From Physcomitrium patens (lineage: Eukaryota > Streptophyta > Bryopsida > Funariales > Funariaceae): a stretch of DNA of 64,000 nt. Each line of letters starts with the position of its first letter. Position 1 is the stretch's first letter. The position numbers and the translations under genes are program-made. Location: assembly GCF_000002425.4 (NCBI RefSeq), contig NC_037261.1:2030659-2094658 (forward strand), given 5' to 3'. The notes under the pieces were generated by a model. That model searched no databases, was not told the DNA's origin, and saw nothing but the letters and a program-made list of their open reading frames with translations. Shown one piece after another: positions 23,828 through 36,068 of this stretch.

Positions 23828-26628
23828 ATGGCAAACAGTGTAACGGACAAGCCGCCCTCGCATGCTGGAAACTACAGCGAAATGGAGTTGCAGAACCAGA
23901 GGCTGGAGAGCGATCGAAACATTCCGGACCCCTCCATGAAGGGCAAGATCAATCGTCTCCTGTGGCACGGGGGAAGTGTCGGCGACGCGTGGTTTAGCGC
24001 TGCCTCCAATCAGGTTCTTATCTTTTCACTTATGACGAAATACGACAAAGATCAGTAATCGTACCGGTTTCAAAACGTATTTCCTTCCTTTGCGTAGCCA
24101 AAGACATTGTGAATTGGCACTCTGGTCAGTGAAGAAGGTGCGTTCTCCCGTCGGGAGCTGAAGCCCAGGTTGCAGTTATGTGGGCCTTTGCTGCTAGAGG
24201 TTGACCTTCTGCAGCCTAGCTATCAATCTATCGATCTATCTATCTATCTATCTATCTAGCTTGTTTTCTCTCTTGCTTGTTTTCCTTCTCGAACCTTCAG
24301 AAAATTCTGGTCCTCTTAGTCTAAGTTCACACTATCATGTACCGGTGAAAATCTTTACGTTCACTTTTTCTAATGTGGAGGATGTCGTTGTAGGTCGCTC
24401 AAGTGTTGTTAACATTGCCCACTTCTTTCGCCCAACTGGGATATGGCTCGGGAGTCGCGTTCCAAGTCTTTTATGGAATCGTTGGGTGCTGGGCTTGCTA
24501 CATGATCTCTTGGTTGTACATGGAGTACCGCATCCGCAAGGAGAGAGAGGGCCACAACTTCAAAAACCACATCATTCAAGTTAAGTCCAGTACCTCCACA
24601 CTTTCGAAATTGCGGATATCGAAGTAAGTCTTTGATGTAGGAATTCACATCGCCAAAGCAACCCTGTTTTCAAACCATAAACGTTTGTAGATGCTTGCTG
24701 TGGAACTTTTTGCAGTGGTTTGAGGTGTTGGATGGTCTACTAGGATCTCGTTGGAAATGGGTAGGCCTCACATTCAACTGTACATATTGCCTGTTTGGAG
24801 CTGTGATTCAACTGATAGCATGTGCGAGGTAATTCAGATGTATTGTTTATATTTTCAACTTTACTGTTACTGCACTCTTTTGTATTGGATGATGCTTCAG
24901 TATCCTTCGCAATTTTTTTTTTTTTTTCAAACAGGACGTGTTTATCCCTGTGCATGCAGCAATACATTTCTGATCAATGATCATATAAACAAGCGAGAAT
25001 GGACGTATATTTTCGGAGCCGTCTCGATGTTGACCATCTTCATTCCATCGTTTAAGAACTACCGCATTTGGTCCTTCTTCGGACTCATTATGATCACTTA
25101 CACAGCGTGGTATATGACGATTGCATCCATCATATATGGCCAGGTAAAACCATTCAAACTTTAGAACCGACTCGCATCCTCAACCACTTTCTTAACTTGC
25201 AGTTGAACTGGTCGGGTGATTTATAGATTGATAGATTCCTTCCTGCATTCCTGAATATGTTTTCCAGACCTCTGGCGTAACGCACAATGGCCCCGTGTCG
25301 AGGGTTTTATACTTCACGGGAGCAACCAACATTCTCTACACCTTTGGAAGCCACGCTGTGACAGTGTAAGTAAAAAAGGGAGCTCCTCCTCCTGCTCCTC
25401 TCTCAACGGTTTTCATCCCAATCGTTCCTCGATTTTTGTTCCAGCAATTTTGTATTGTCACTCACTGAGGCTCAGAGAGAAAAAAGGCCCTCAAACTTCC
25501 TAATTACTATTGCCAGGGAGATCATGCACGCCATGTACAAACCCAGCAAGTTCAAGTACGTTTTCCTGTTGGCGACGCTGTACGTGTTCACGCTGACAAT
25601 CCCCTCCGCAGTGGCAGTGTACTGGGCCTTCGGAGATACACTTCTCACGCACGCCAACGCCCTGTCGCTGCTCCCACGAAGCGCCGCGCGCGATGTGGCG
25701 GTAGTGCTGATGCTCATACACCAGGTGCCCCACTTCGCAACTCACCGCACACGTCGTCGTCGTGTCCATCGTCAATTCTGTGAGAAGAATCCATCAAGGA
25801 TGCTGATGCTAATGAAGCAGCGGGGCGGTGGGGTGGGGTGGGATGTGTGCAAATGCCATTGGGTGTGCAGTTCATCACGGTGGGGTTCGCGGTGACGCCA
25901 TTGTACATCATGTGGGAGAAGATGTTGGGGGTTCACCGCAGCAGCAGGGCGTGGGTGGTGAGGGCGCTGTGCCGTGCACCGGTGATGGTGCCCATCTGGT
26001 TCTTCGCCATCGCGTTTCCGTTCTTCGGGCCCATCAACTCCATGGTCGGCGCGCTGCTGGTGACGTTCACGGTGTACATCATCCCGTGCGTGGCTCACAT
26101 GGCGTTCTATCGCTCCGCCGCCTCGCGACAGGTCTGCACCCCAACCAAAGCCCCCTTCCTTCTCCAAAACAGGGCCTTTGCTATTCTTTTCTTCCCTTTT
26201 TTTTCTGTCGTATCCAAAAATTGTTTTTTTTCTTTTCTTTTACGTGTTTTGTCGTGATGAGGTCATGAGGTGAAGTTTTCGATGCACTTTTCAGTTATGT
26301 TTCTCGGATGGTGATGTTGAATATGCTGCAAAGTTGTGTTAAAGTTGTGTATTTTATGTGTTTTTTTTATTTGTTTTACAAGTGTTTTGATGTGTATTGG
26401 TAGAGCTCTGTGGAGAAGCCGCCACGTTTTCTTCCGAGTTGGACGGCTGTGTACGGAGGAAACATAGTGTTATGTGTGTGGATTTTGGTGGTTGGCCTTG
26501 GCTTTGGAGGGTGGGCGAGTGTCACTAACTTCATCAAGCAAATTGAAACGTTTGGCATTTTTGCTGAATGCTATCAATGTCCTGTTAAGTCTGTTCATAG
26601 TGTTGCAAATGTCTCTTATCACACATGA
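23828..26628 (+). CDS. AUX1/LAX-type auxin influx carrier
   Basis: Eight exons: 23828-24013, 24394-24579, 24716-24828, 24960-25143, 25268-25365, 25517-25724, 25871-26131 and 26404-26628. All introns are GT-AG and phases are continuous, giving 486 aa (Arabidopsis AUX1 is 485). Family landmarks are SAASNQVAQVLLTLPTSFAQ, SWLYMEYRIRKERE, FEVLDGLLGSRWKWVGL, INKREWTYIFGAVS, PSFKNYRIWSFFGL, EIMHAMYKPSKFKYVFL, FFGPINSMVGALLV, MAFYRSAASRQ and GFGFGGWASVTNF, ending near FGIFAECYQCP. It is a multi-pass plasma-membrane amino acid/auxin permease family protein importing indole-3-acetic acid with protons. The N-terminal 55 residues are hydrophilic and divergent. No break was found, so it appears functional. 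Family assignment is firm; exact orthology within AUX/LAX is not determined. Confidence 0.95.
24225..24258 (+). repeat. (ATCT)n microsatellite in AUX1/LAX intron 1
   Basis: An ATCT run, preceded by degenerate units, within intron 1. Confidence 0.8.
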
Positions 26629-27317
26629 GTTTATTCTCAGAAGAGTTCATTAGTAATAACAGGAATAGAAGACCTAATTGTTGCCATCCTTTCCTCTTCG
26701 TTTTATATTAAATTTTTAATACGAATATATATATTTATTAATATTCTAGGTTATTTGTCGTGATGAGGTCATGAGGTGAAGAATAACAGTTATTTATTGT
26801 AACCTGTTACATGCATGAATTTGATTTTTTGATTTTTTAAATGTTGTGTGTGTGGAAATATATATATACATATATATACATAAATGATATAAGAAATTAG
26901 ACTGTAGTAGAGGCATGTATTCAAATTTCAATGCTATAAATGTGAACATCTAATAACTAGTTATATTAATTTTGTTGACACAGTTGGAATAATATTGCAT
27001 GAATTTTTACAGTTTTTGTTTCCAAATTTTACATGTTGAATAGCAGTTCTAATCATTACTAAGTTGTTAAAATTTTGAAATGTGCTTGTACAACCTTCCA
27101 AGTAGAATTCAAAAGAGTTTTTTCGCAATTTGTAGATATTAAATAAAGAAAAGAAATAATCACAGTTCTTCTAAAAACATACTTTTAAAATTTAAAAATA
27201 GAAAGGATACACAAATTGCAATGAATCAAAGTAATGTTTTGGTCTTCTTATTTTATATATTATGTTCAAAATTACAATTAGTAATGCAAATGTAATGAAG
27301 GGCAATATGTATGTATG

Positions 27318-27356
<39 letters not shown>

Positions 27357-27373
27357 ATATGCCCTAAATATAT

Positions 27374-27413
<40 letters not shown>

Positions 27414-27678
27414 TAGGCATAATACATACATTCCTAAAAATAAAATAAAATAAATTATCTAAGACAATTTGTCTAAAGAAGTTTGTAATGCATTTTTAAA
27501 CTTGAAAAAGTTTTGTCACTCTTGTAGCAATTTCTAGTCCTATTTCAACCCTTTTGCTTCACTCTTATAGCAACTCCTATTCTCAGCACAAGTCCTTTTC
27601 ACATTGCATACTTTATTTAAGAAAGTTGGTATCTAAGACTTGAAACTTACTTTGAATCATATTCTAATTTTAGGCAAA

Positions 27679-27721
<43 letters not shown>

Positions 27722-27809
27722 ATTACATACAATCATAAACATGAAGCAACTTGTATCTCTAATACATACTTTATTAGAAAATATTACAATATTTCAAACA
27801 AATAGATGC
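26629..27809. other. 3' flank of AUX1/LAX and AT-rich spacer with (AT)n runs
   Basis: The start probably contains the 3' UTR. (AT)n microsatellites occur at about 27323-27352, 27374-27409 and 27684-27718. A 28-bp segment at 26754-26781 is identical to 26248-26275 inside intron 7 of the gene. No gene recognised. Confidence 0.6.
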
Positions 27810-27814
27810 AAAAT

Positions 27815-28049
27815 TGTTGAGAATGTTTTAGAAAAAGAGAAACAACAGTAGCTAGAAGTAATATGAATACATATGGAAACACCTACACAAGAAGTGAGTT
27901 TATTGATAGAGTTATATTCTTTATACAAAGAGAAGGGGAGAAGATAAATAGTGTCTTTCCACTACATTCCAAACACTGTAGCTACAATAAATATTGTAGA
28001 CTACAATAAATAGTATGGAGAGTGCCGACTATATTAAATGCTCTCAACT
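27815..28049 (-). repeat. Copia element 3' LTR
   Basis: Pairs with 33048-33281. The last base differs (CTCAACT instead of CTCAACA). AAAAT precedes it. Confidence 0.8.
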
Positions 28050-31000
28050 TTCTTCTTCGCCTGTCATAATATTTATATGTATAGAATTATGATCTATATT
28101 TTTTTTTGTAATCTCATAAGATTAACAACTACTGTCTCATTAAAACCTAATCTAGGAAAACCTTATTATATTTAAGGACATAACCATAGATAAAAGAAAA
28201 AGAATACAATATTATGTCAAGAGTTCATTAACTTTCTTGCTTTAGAAAAGTAAGTCTCTACATGCTAATGCTATAAGTAAGTTAGTGATGGTTATACAAA
28301 GGGAGAACTTTGGTGAGGAGATTAGCAAGGTTATTTGAAAATTCAATTTTCTTGATCTTAAGTACTTCATTAATAATCAATTCATGAATATAACTAAAAT
28401 ACTTTGGATCAATATACTTTATCTTCTCTCCTTTAATGAATCCAATTTATATCTGTGCAACTTAAGTGCTATTATCTTCTTATAAGATGATTGGAGAATC
28501 ATCATATGAAAATCCACATATTGTTTGAATGAGTTTATCAATTGATCGCAACCAAATACTTTCTTGAGATACTTCATGTAAGACAATAATTTTTGTATGG
28601 TTAGATGAAGTTGCAATTATAGTTTGTTTCACTGATTTCCTTGATATTGCAGCTTCATGATTTAAGAACACATAGCATATTTGAGATTTAGCTATTGCAA
28701 TATCAGATTTATATCCTGCATCAGAATATCCAACTAATTTTGGTTTTGTAGGTCATGTATAGTATAATTCTAAATCTTCAGTGCCTTTTAAATAACATAG
28801 TAAATATTTGATGCCATTCCAATGTCGTAGTGTTGGACGTGCACTGTGTCTTACAAGAACATTAACTACAAATATAATATCTGATTTGGTAGATTTTGCT
28901 AAATATAAAAGTGCTCCAATTGCTACAAGATATGGATATTACTCTCCTATTATTTCTTCCTCCTCCTAGTACAAAAAATATGGATCATGACCATTACCAC
29001 CACGTCTAATCATTGGTGTGGACAATGAATAAGCATCAATCATATTGAATCTCTATAAGATTAATCTAATATATATTAGTTGGTAGAAAAAAATGCTACC
29101 ATCTGTGACATGCATAATCTGAAGACCAATGCAAAAAGTTATTTTTTATAGCATTTTCATGTCAAATTCACATATAAGTAGGTTAGTAGCTGCAACACAT
29201 GCAGATCTAGTACTCACTAGATTAAGATCATCAACATATTAAGCAATAATTACAAAATCAATTTTATTTCATTAAATAAATAAATAAGGAATTAGTAGAT
29301 CACTTCCAAATTTATTTATAATTAAGTAAACTTGGAGACATTGATACTACATGCGTCTTGATTGTTTTAGACTATACAGGGCCTTGTGTAATTTAATACC
29401 ACAATATTATCCTAGAGAAAGTGCATTTGGAGTTTTTGTTTTCAAAGAAGGTAGAACTTGTATATAAATATTTGCATCAAGTGAACCATATAAATAAGTA
29501 GTTATCACATCCATGAGACACATCTCAAGGGTGGCATGAATTGCCATTCCAATAATATATTGAAATATAATTGAATCCATAACTAGAGAATATGTGGATT
29601 CATAATCAATGCCAAACTATTGGATAAATCCTCGAGCAACAAGATGAGCTTTGTAGTAGATTATTTGACCTTTAGCATCTCGATTGCATATCAATACCAT
29701 CTTATATCTCACAAGGTGAGAAGTAAGAGTATCCACAATTGAACCAAAGACTTTTTTCTTACGCAAAGAAGCATACTCCTCTTAAATGGTAGTTTTCCAT
29801 TTTAACCAATTAGAGCAATGCATTGCTTCCTGAATGGTTTAAGGTTCAAGATCCTCTTTCTCGTAAGAAAGAGCTTTTGCCATCATGAATGCAAATGATT
29901 CATCTATTATAATAGATGGTCTATTCCAAAGGTCATTTATAGCTCAATATAGAACAGATAATTTTGTATCCAACTTGGTTTTATTCCTCCTAATTTCAAA
30001 GTTTACTCTAGTGTGAGATAAAGGTATAATGTGCATAGACATATTGTCATTAATTGATGGTTTCGTATGTTTAGTAGGAACTTCCAAAAACAATACCAAA
30101 ATCACAACATATTATAGTTTTTTTTCTTTTATGGTTGCTTATCTAATCCACAAGTCCTTTTAATTGTTGATGTTTTAACCTAAGGTATATTTGTTAGTGG
30201 TATTGTAATCTAAGTAAGTTCATTTTGAGCCTCATTAATTAGAACTCTTGTAATCTGAGGTACATCATTGAAGCCATTAAGTGTTTCATTTGTAATCCGT
30301 TTTAGATATAAAATCTCTGAAACTTCACTTTTAGCCAAAGATGTTTAAGGATCAAGATTCATTATAAATATTTGTGATACTCCAAATGTAAATATTGTAT
30401 TTCTTTGTTGATTAAATATTCTTCTTAGAAGAGATAGAAATACGTTCTCTTCAAAATGATAATTTTAAAAACATGCATGTAATAATGTGCGAGTTGATGG
30501 CTCAACTATACAAATAATACTTGGTGAATCAAAACCAACATATATGCCTTCTCATCGATGAGCTCCAATGATACGCCATTAAGGTTCTAGTATTGGAATC
30601 CAAATATAGCAACCAAATATCCGTAGGTGATATATATTTGAAACACATCTTGAAATGAGCTTTTGTAATGTAATAATTTCAAGAGAAGAAGGATGGAGGC
30701 ATATTAATGCTGCAACATGTAAAACTGCATGATCTTGCATAGATGTAGGTAAATTTGCAAGAAGAAGGAGTGGCGAGATAATAATTTGAATATGCTTTAT
30801 AAATGACTTTGTAAGTCCATTTTGAGCATGTTCATATGGAATACAATATGTCAACTCAATCTCTGTTGCAATACAATAACCTTCAAAGGACTTTGATGCA
30901 AATTCTTTTGTATTAGCCATATGTAATGTTTTGATAGGATAATCAAGAAAATGTGCTCAAAAACAAATAAGCATAGATATAAGATTAGCAAATATCATGT

Positions 31001-33047
31001 TTCAAGATGATAATAATGAAACATGTGATTATTTGCCTGATGCATCAACAAGGACTAAAAAATAACAAAATAATTCAGATGTTGGATTAATAGGACAACA
31101 AATATCACCATCCAACCTTTTAAGCATTGGTGGTAATTCTTGTGGGAGTTTTCAAATTGAAGGCCAAACAATCATCTTGCCTTGCACACATGCATGACAT
31201 AATTATATAGAATCTATATTTGCAAGTTTTAAATTATGCTTAGTTATACATGGAATTATCTTCCAAAATAATGTGGATCTTGGATGTTCCAATTATCCAT
31301 GCCAAAGAGAAATGCGACTCTATGTTATAAATGATATAAAATTAAATATAATAGGAGGTCAGATTGCAATCTGATATAAACCATTTATTACAATATAGGC
31401 TTTTTCTACAACTTCATGGTGTTCTTCAAGAATCAAAACCTCTCACCCATCTAAAATTGCAGTTGAAAGGTGATAGCCATTGGCATGTACATCCCTGTAG
31501 CTGATCAGACTCTAAGGTGCTGGAGGTGCAAACATTGCATGTTTGCATTTTATGATAAAGCGTGTAGGCAATTTTACCATTGCTATTTCCTCTTGGAAAC
31601 GAAATGCATTCATTCCAACTATAGTCATCAAATTTCTAATTTACCAAATTGAAGATTTTTCAATAAAAAACCATCTATCCTGCAAGATAGTATGTCTTGT
31701 TGCAGAATCAATGACTGCATCATTTGATTCATCATTAGAGGTTTTGTCATTCATATAAGCCTCTAAATCATCAACACCAATTGAATCCATAGATGCATCC
31801 ATAGTATGAACTTTACGAGCCTCACCTCGAATTTTCTTATTTTCTTAGAACATTTTAACAAAGTATTTTGAATTATAGCACACATGTGCCGAATGTCCAA
31901 TCATTCTACATTTATGGCGAGAACTCATCTCTGATTTTTATTTTCTACTATAATTAGTTGTAGAACATTTATTCTTTCGATATGGGCCGAAACGGTCACA
32001 ACCATAATTGACCTGGTCCTTATGAGCATTTTTTCCATGTTTGTATAATTGTTTCTTAGACTTTAGAATATTAAGTACATGAGATTCTGGAACTATAGTT
32101 CCAATAGGACTAGCTTCTGCATTATGTAAGAGTAGCTTGTTTTGTTTCTTCGCAAAAAGTACATAGGACATGAGATCAAGATGACTTTGAAAATTCATAT
32201 CCATATATTATTGTGCAAGCAGAGCACATGCAGAAGGAAATATAGAGAGAGTTTTTTCAATCATTTCTTCTTTAGAGATGCTTTTTCCACATAATTGTAA
32301 TTATGAAACAATACGAGACATTTTATTGTTGAAAGCATTTAAATTTGGAAAATCCAAGATACATAAATGTGTTCAATTATGACATGCACATGGAAGGAAA
32401 ATGGTCTTTTGATGATCAAATCTAGATTTAAGATTCTCCCAAAGCTTGGTTGGATCTTCCATTTCTAAATATTGATGTTGTAATGCAGGTACAAATTGTC
32501 GAGGAAAGAGAAGAAGTACTATCTAACGAATAGCAATAGGAATTGAAGTACTTATAGTAAGAGATTCTTCAAATAGAATTGCATCGGATAGTTGTTATGG
32601 AAATAAATTTGTTTTTGCTATTTTTGCCTATAATAGATAATTGTTTCTATTAGCAACCAATGGTAGAAATAGAAGAGCTTGAAAATTTTGGGATACAATA
32701 GTGATAGTTGGAAACATAATAGAGGTAGTTGAGGATGTTAAAATACTCATCATAAATAAATCTGTGAACAAAAAAATATCAGTTCAAGTAGAAAAGGTTG
32801 AGTAAAATGTACCTTAGAATGTAAAGACAAATGCAATGATAAAGTTGAAACTTAAAATCAAAAATATTAAAAAAAAAATTATGATTTTTTTGTTTTTGTT
32901 TTGTTTTGTTTGTTTGTTTTTTTTTTTTTCACAAAAATAAAGATCTGCAGCATGGTATGTTAGGGCGTGGCAATTTTTTTACAAAAGTAAAGGTTTTTAA
33001 GAACTAAGAACTAAGACTAGAGTATAAAAGCAATTGTATTGATAATG

Positions 33048-33281
33048 TGTTGAGATTTTTTAGAAAAAGAGAGACAATAGTAGCTAGAAGTAATATGCAC
33101 ACATATGTAAATACATACACAAGAAGTGAGTTTATTGATAGGATTATATCCTTTATACAAAGAGAAGGAGAGAAGATAAACAATGTCTCTCTACTACATT
33201 CTAAACACTATAGCGACAATATATATTGTAAACTACAATAAATAGTATGGAGAGCGTCAGCTACATTTAATGCTCTCAACA
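33048..33281 (-). repeat. Copia element 5' LTR
   Basis: Starts TGTTGAGA and ends CTCTCAACA on the plus strand. AAAAT follows at 33282-33286, matching the repeat before the other LTR. The two LTRs differ at many transition sites, so the insertion is not recent. Confidence 0.8.
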
Positions 33282-33396
33282 AAAATAAAATATCTCTTAA
33301 AAGTGATTGCTATTAATATAATGATTCACATACATTTATACAAAACAATGATTCACATATATTTATATAAAACATGTAAGGATTAAATTATAGATG

Positions 33397-33620
33397 TTGT
33401 TAATGCCATCACAATTTTTGCTACTACAACCATAATCTCCATCCATTCAACATGTTTATTTAGTTTCCTTATGTTCCAATCAAAAAAATTCTTAATAATT
33501 CCATAATTATTTTAAAAAATCTATCATTTTTTATTTTATTTTTATATATTAGTAACATTTACAAAGGATGTGAGGAACATGTGGTGGATGACGGATTATG
33601 GTGGTAATTGCAAAAAATAT
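33397..33620. mobile_element. Inverted-repeat (MITE-like) element, copy 3
   Basis: The left end GATGTTGTTAATGCCATCAC, then 'aatttttgctactacaacca', matches the termini of the copies at 11408 (reverse) and 14863. The right arm holds the complementary ATTATGGTGGTAATTGCAAA block, but its outer terminus is lost in an (AT)n run at about 33616. Non-coding. Confidence 0.5.
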
Positions 33621-34004
33621 ATATATACACACATGTCCGAAGAGACTAAGGCAATGGAATCGATGAAAACTGAGTTGTGAGGTGAATGGCGGAGCCTCCT
33701 CGGCGCTCATGCGTGGCGGATTCGACGCCATCGTTGAACGTCATCGCTGTGTTCCGACGATCTGGTCACGCAATTGCCGAGTTGGGTTACAGCTTTCGTG
33801 TGAGGTTGAGAAGAAACAAGAGTGTTGGTGCAAGACCCATAACGCCGAATCGTCAGCCTCTTACTCGTCCTTATTTGGTCGTGCTTTGAGCCACATCTCG
33901 GCAAGGCTCCTATGCGAGTTCTGTGCATGAATTGAGAGTGAAATGCGGTAGAAAGACGGTTCGATTGAGTCAGTTTGGGGGGAGGGAACTCTCAGGAAGC
34001 AGCG
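33621..34004 (+). promoter_or_regulatory. Promoter / 5' leader of the DUF4504-like gene
   Basis: GC-normal sequence upstream of the chosen ATG. Frames of 67-82 codons start at 33682-33686 but run into stops before reaching a conserved exon, so they are not called. One (33686, starting MAEPPRRSC) could act as an upstream open frame. Confidence 0.35.
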
Positions 34005-36068
34005 ATGAGGGAGCTCTTGCCGAAGCTGCAGCAATTGCTTCCTCAACTGAAGATCCGGCTTCGGGCATCGGTGCGCCGTCGCCTGGCCTTAGGTACTCCT
34101 TTGCAGACAATCCCAAATGCACGAAGCTGCATAAAATTTCCTTTCGAATGAACCGGGTGCGGGATCGTGGAGCTGATAATAGTTGTAGGATTTTGGGATG
34201 GCCCTCTCGCGGGGTGAGAGGCAGGAGGTTTTCATGTTTGGTTTTGGAGGGCTTTGGTGGGTCGGAGGCGGATTTGATGTCCGATTGTTGAGTGAGAATG
34301 CTGCGTGTTTGTTAAGTGAGAAATTCCATATCAATTCGCAGATGCCGCTTCAGAACTGGTTTTACGTTCCAGTTCTGAAGCGGCATCTGCGAATTGATAT
34401 GGAATTTCTGGGACGTGTAGGGTTTAGCTGGGTTTTAGGGGTTTTGTCAGATGAAATGTTTCGTAAGATTTTTTGGTTTCAGTGTCAACTGGCACATAAC
34501 GGTGGATAGAATTTGACGTTTTCACGTGTTTGGGTAGATGTCATGGCGTTAAGTACAGGAGTGCGCGCTGCTGTGATGCTTGATTACATATCATGCACGC
34601 CACAAATGTTACAACAAGTGTGCCAACTTCTACTTTATCTATCCCAGGTTTTGGCATCTCTTGACCTGGTTACTAACTTGTGGTCAGTCTCCGTATTCCA
34701 ATGTTTTATCTGCGACAGGATAACAAACATTCTAAAGAATTTTTAGGTTTTAAATTTTACATCTGAAGCTGTACCTTAGGTGCCGCTCGTGTTCGATTCT
34801 TATACCTCTTCTACTGGAGCTGTTTGAGAAATCCAGGGAAAGCTGTGCAGGTATGGAATGAGGTAGGAGCTCTGCGGGTGCTGCACATGGAAGAGTGTGG
34901 CTATTTGATCCACCCTTCTTATATGTTAGAATACATGGATCGAAGTCTGCAATCTCCGCCACAGCTTCTGTTTGTCGTTCTCGATGATGACATTCCTCGG
35001 GTGCGTTTGATAGCATTTCGTTCGACAGTCGGAGTGTTTTCCAACAAACTAATGAATCGATCGGTATTTGCTTCTGAAACTTAAGCGCTCAGACGAGGCA
35101 TTGGAGGATTGATCAAAGTTTTGATGGTTGACAGAAAGCATCTCAAGTTGAACACGAGGCAATTGTACAGAGCCTCCTTGAAATTCAGCAAAAACTGTCA
35201 TCTCTTTTCTTGGCTCAAAACGTCAGTTCCTGTTCTCTTGATGATTCCCAAGAATTCAAAAGGGAGAATCTCTCAGCAGAGGCTCCAGTAGAAACAGCCC
35301 CCAGTGTCCTAGAAGCAGGGATCACGAATGGTTCTGGTATACTGTTGCCCACTCTTAATGGGTACGTTTTGTTACCTGAGATTTATTTTTATCTTTTTTT
35401 TCTTCCTCGTGACTTCGTTTGCAATTTACCTTCGACCTGAAATTCATGCTGCAACATGTAAACTGTCTCTCACCCTGTCATGTTTCTGGTGCATTAATGC
35501 ATTCGCTTCTTCTTTTTCTCAGATGGTTGCTTGGCTATCCAGTAGTGTATTACTTCAAGGAAGAGAACACATCTAAGGCAGGGCGGTGTGTTACCAGCGG
35601 ACCAGTACAGCTTCACCAAGTTTTAATAAGCAGGTTTGTACAATTCTCATCCAAAAATTTGTGTTCATTTGAACGACTTGAAATCTCGGCTCACAAACTC
35701 TCATTGTTTATGTTTTCCAATGATGCAGTACGTTTTTGAATTCGTCCCCACAAAAAGCTGGCGAATTAACATATGATGAGGATGAGCTCTTAAGGTGAGA
35801 ATTTGTTCATTGCGTTGCTTAAACATGTGCTTTGAGTCACTTATTGAGTGTTTCGTCTAACGTTGCCAATCACAAAACATGAATTAATCATGAGATGGGC
35901 TTCTGCAGTTTCACCATCCCGAATTCTATAAGCCCTTTGAACTTCTCTGAGGATTGGTCACAACTTTTTCTCCAAAGAGTGGCTATATCTGTTCAGAGAG
36001 CATCGAATGTGTGGACTTCAGTTCGAATGGAAGTCACGACACGAAAGATGGAGAGTATGGTGCTTTAA
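34005..36068 (+). CDS. Conserved protein, probably DUF4504 / C1orf74 (UPF0739) type
   Basis: A seven-exon model: 34005-34092, 34538-34647, 34851-35000, 35135-35361, 35523-35633, 35729-35794 and 35909-36068. All introns are GT-AG with matching phases, giving 303 aa. The protein starts MRELLPKLQQLLPQLKIRLR. Recognisable blocks are GVRAAVMLDYISCTPQML, GALRVLHMEECGYLIHPSYM, PPQLLFVVLDDDIPR and WLLGYPVVYYFKEEN (residues about 193-207), with a basic C-terminus. The GYPVVY block, the early 'G-V-R-A-A-x-x-x-D' segment and the length fit the poorly characterised DUF4504 family as I remember it; this name is tentative. No membrane segment or catalytic motif is evident. Intron 1 contains a perfect hairpin (34319-34409). 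The exon chain itself is well supported by frame continuity. Confidence 0.7.
34319..34409. repeat. Perfect 41-bp inverted repeat with 9-nt loop
   Basis: Arms 34319-34359 and 34369-34409 are exactly complementary by base-by-base check; the loop is TTTTACGTT. The arms are of normal GC and not low complexity. It lies in intron 1 of the DUF4504-like gene and would fold into a near-ideal RNA hairpin on either strand. Confidence 0.95.

Larger units (their letters stand above)
27815..33281 (-). mobile_element. Ty1/Copia LTR retrotransposon, full span, coding region decayed
   Basis: Two LTRs of about 235 bp (27815-28049 and 33048-33281) in the same orientation, with TGTTGAG...CTCAACA type ends, flanked by the direct repeat AAAAT (27810-27814 and 33282-33286). 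The span of 5.47 kb is typical for Copia. Internally, on the minus strand, the right part holds gag-like sequence: 31938-32204 carries a knuckle-like CDRFGPYRKNKC region. The left part has integrase and then RT/RNase H order; relics of a 'DDL' RT core lie near 29225-29240. No long frame survives, so it is non-autonomous. The intact target duplication shows it is a genuine single insertion. Confidence 0.8.

Noticed and set aside
34198..34509. 103-codon frame spanning the hairpin
   Set aside because: It lies within intron 1 of the DUF4504-like gene; the frame includes both arms of the inverted repeat and has no domain.
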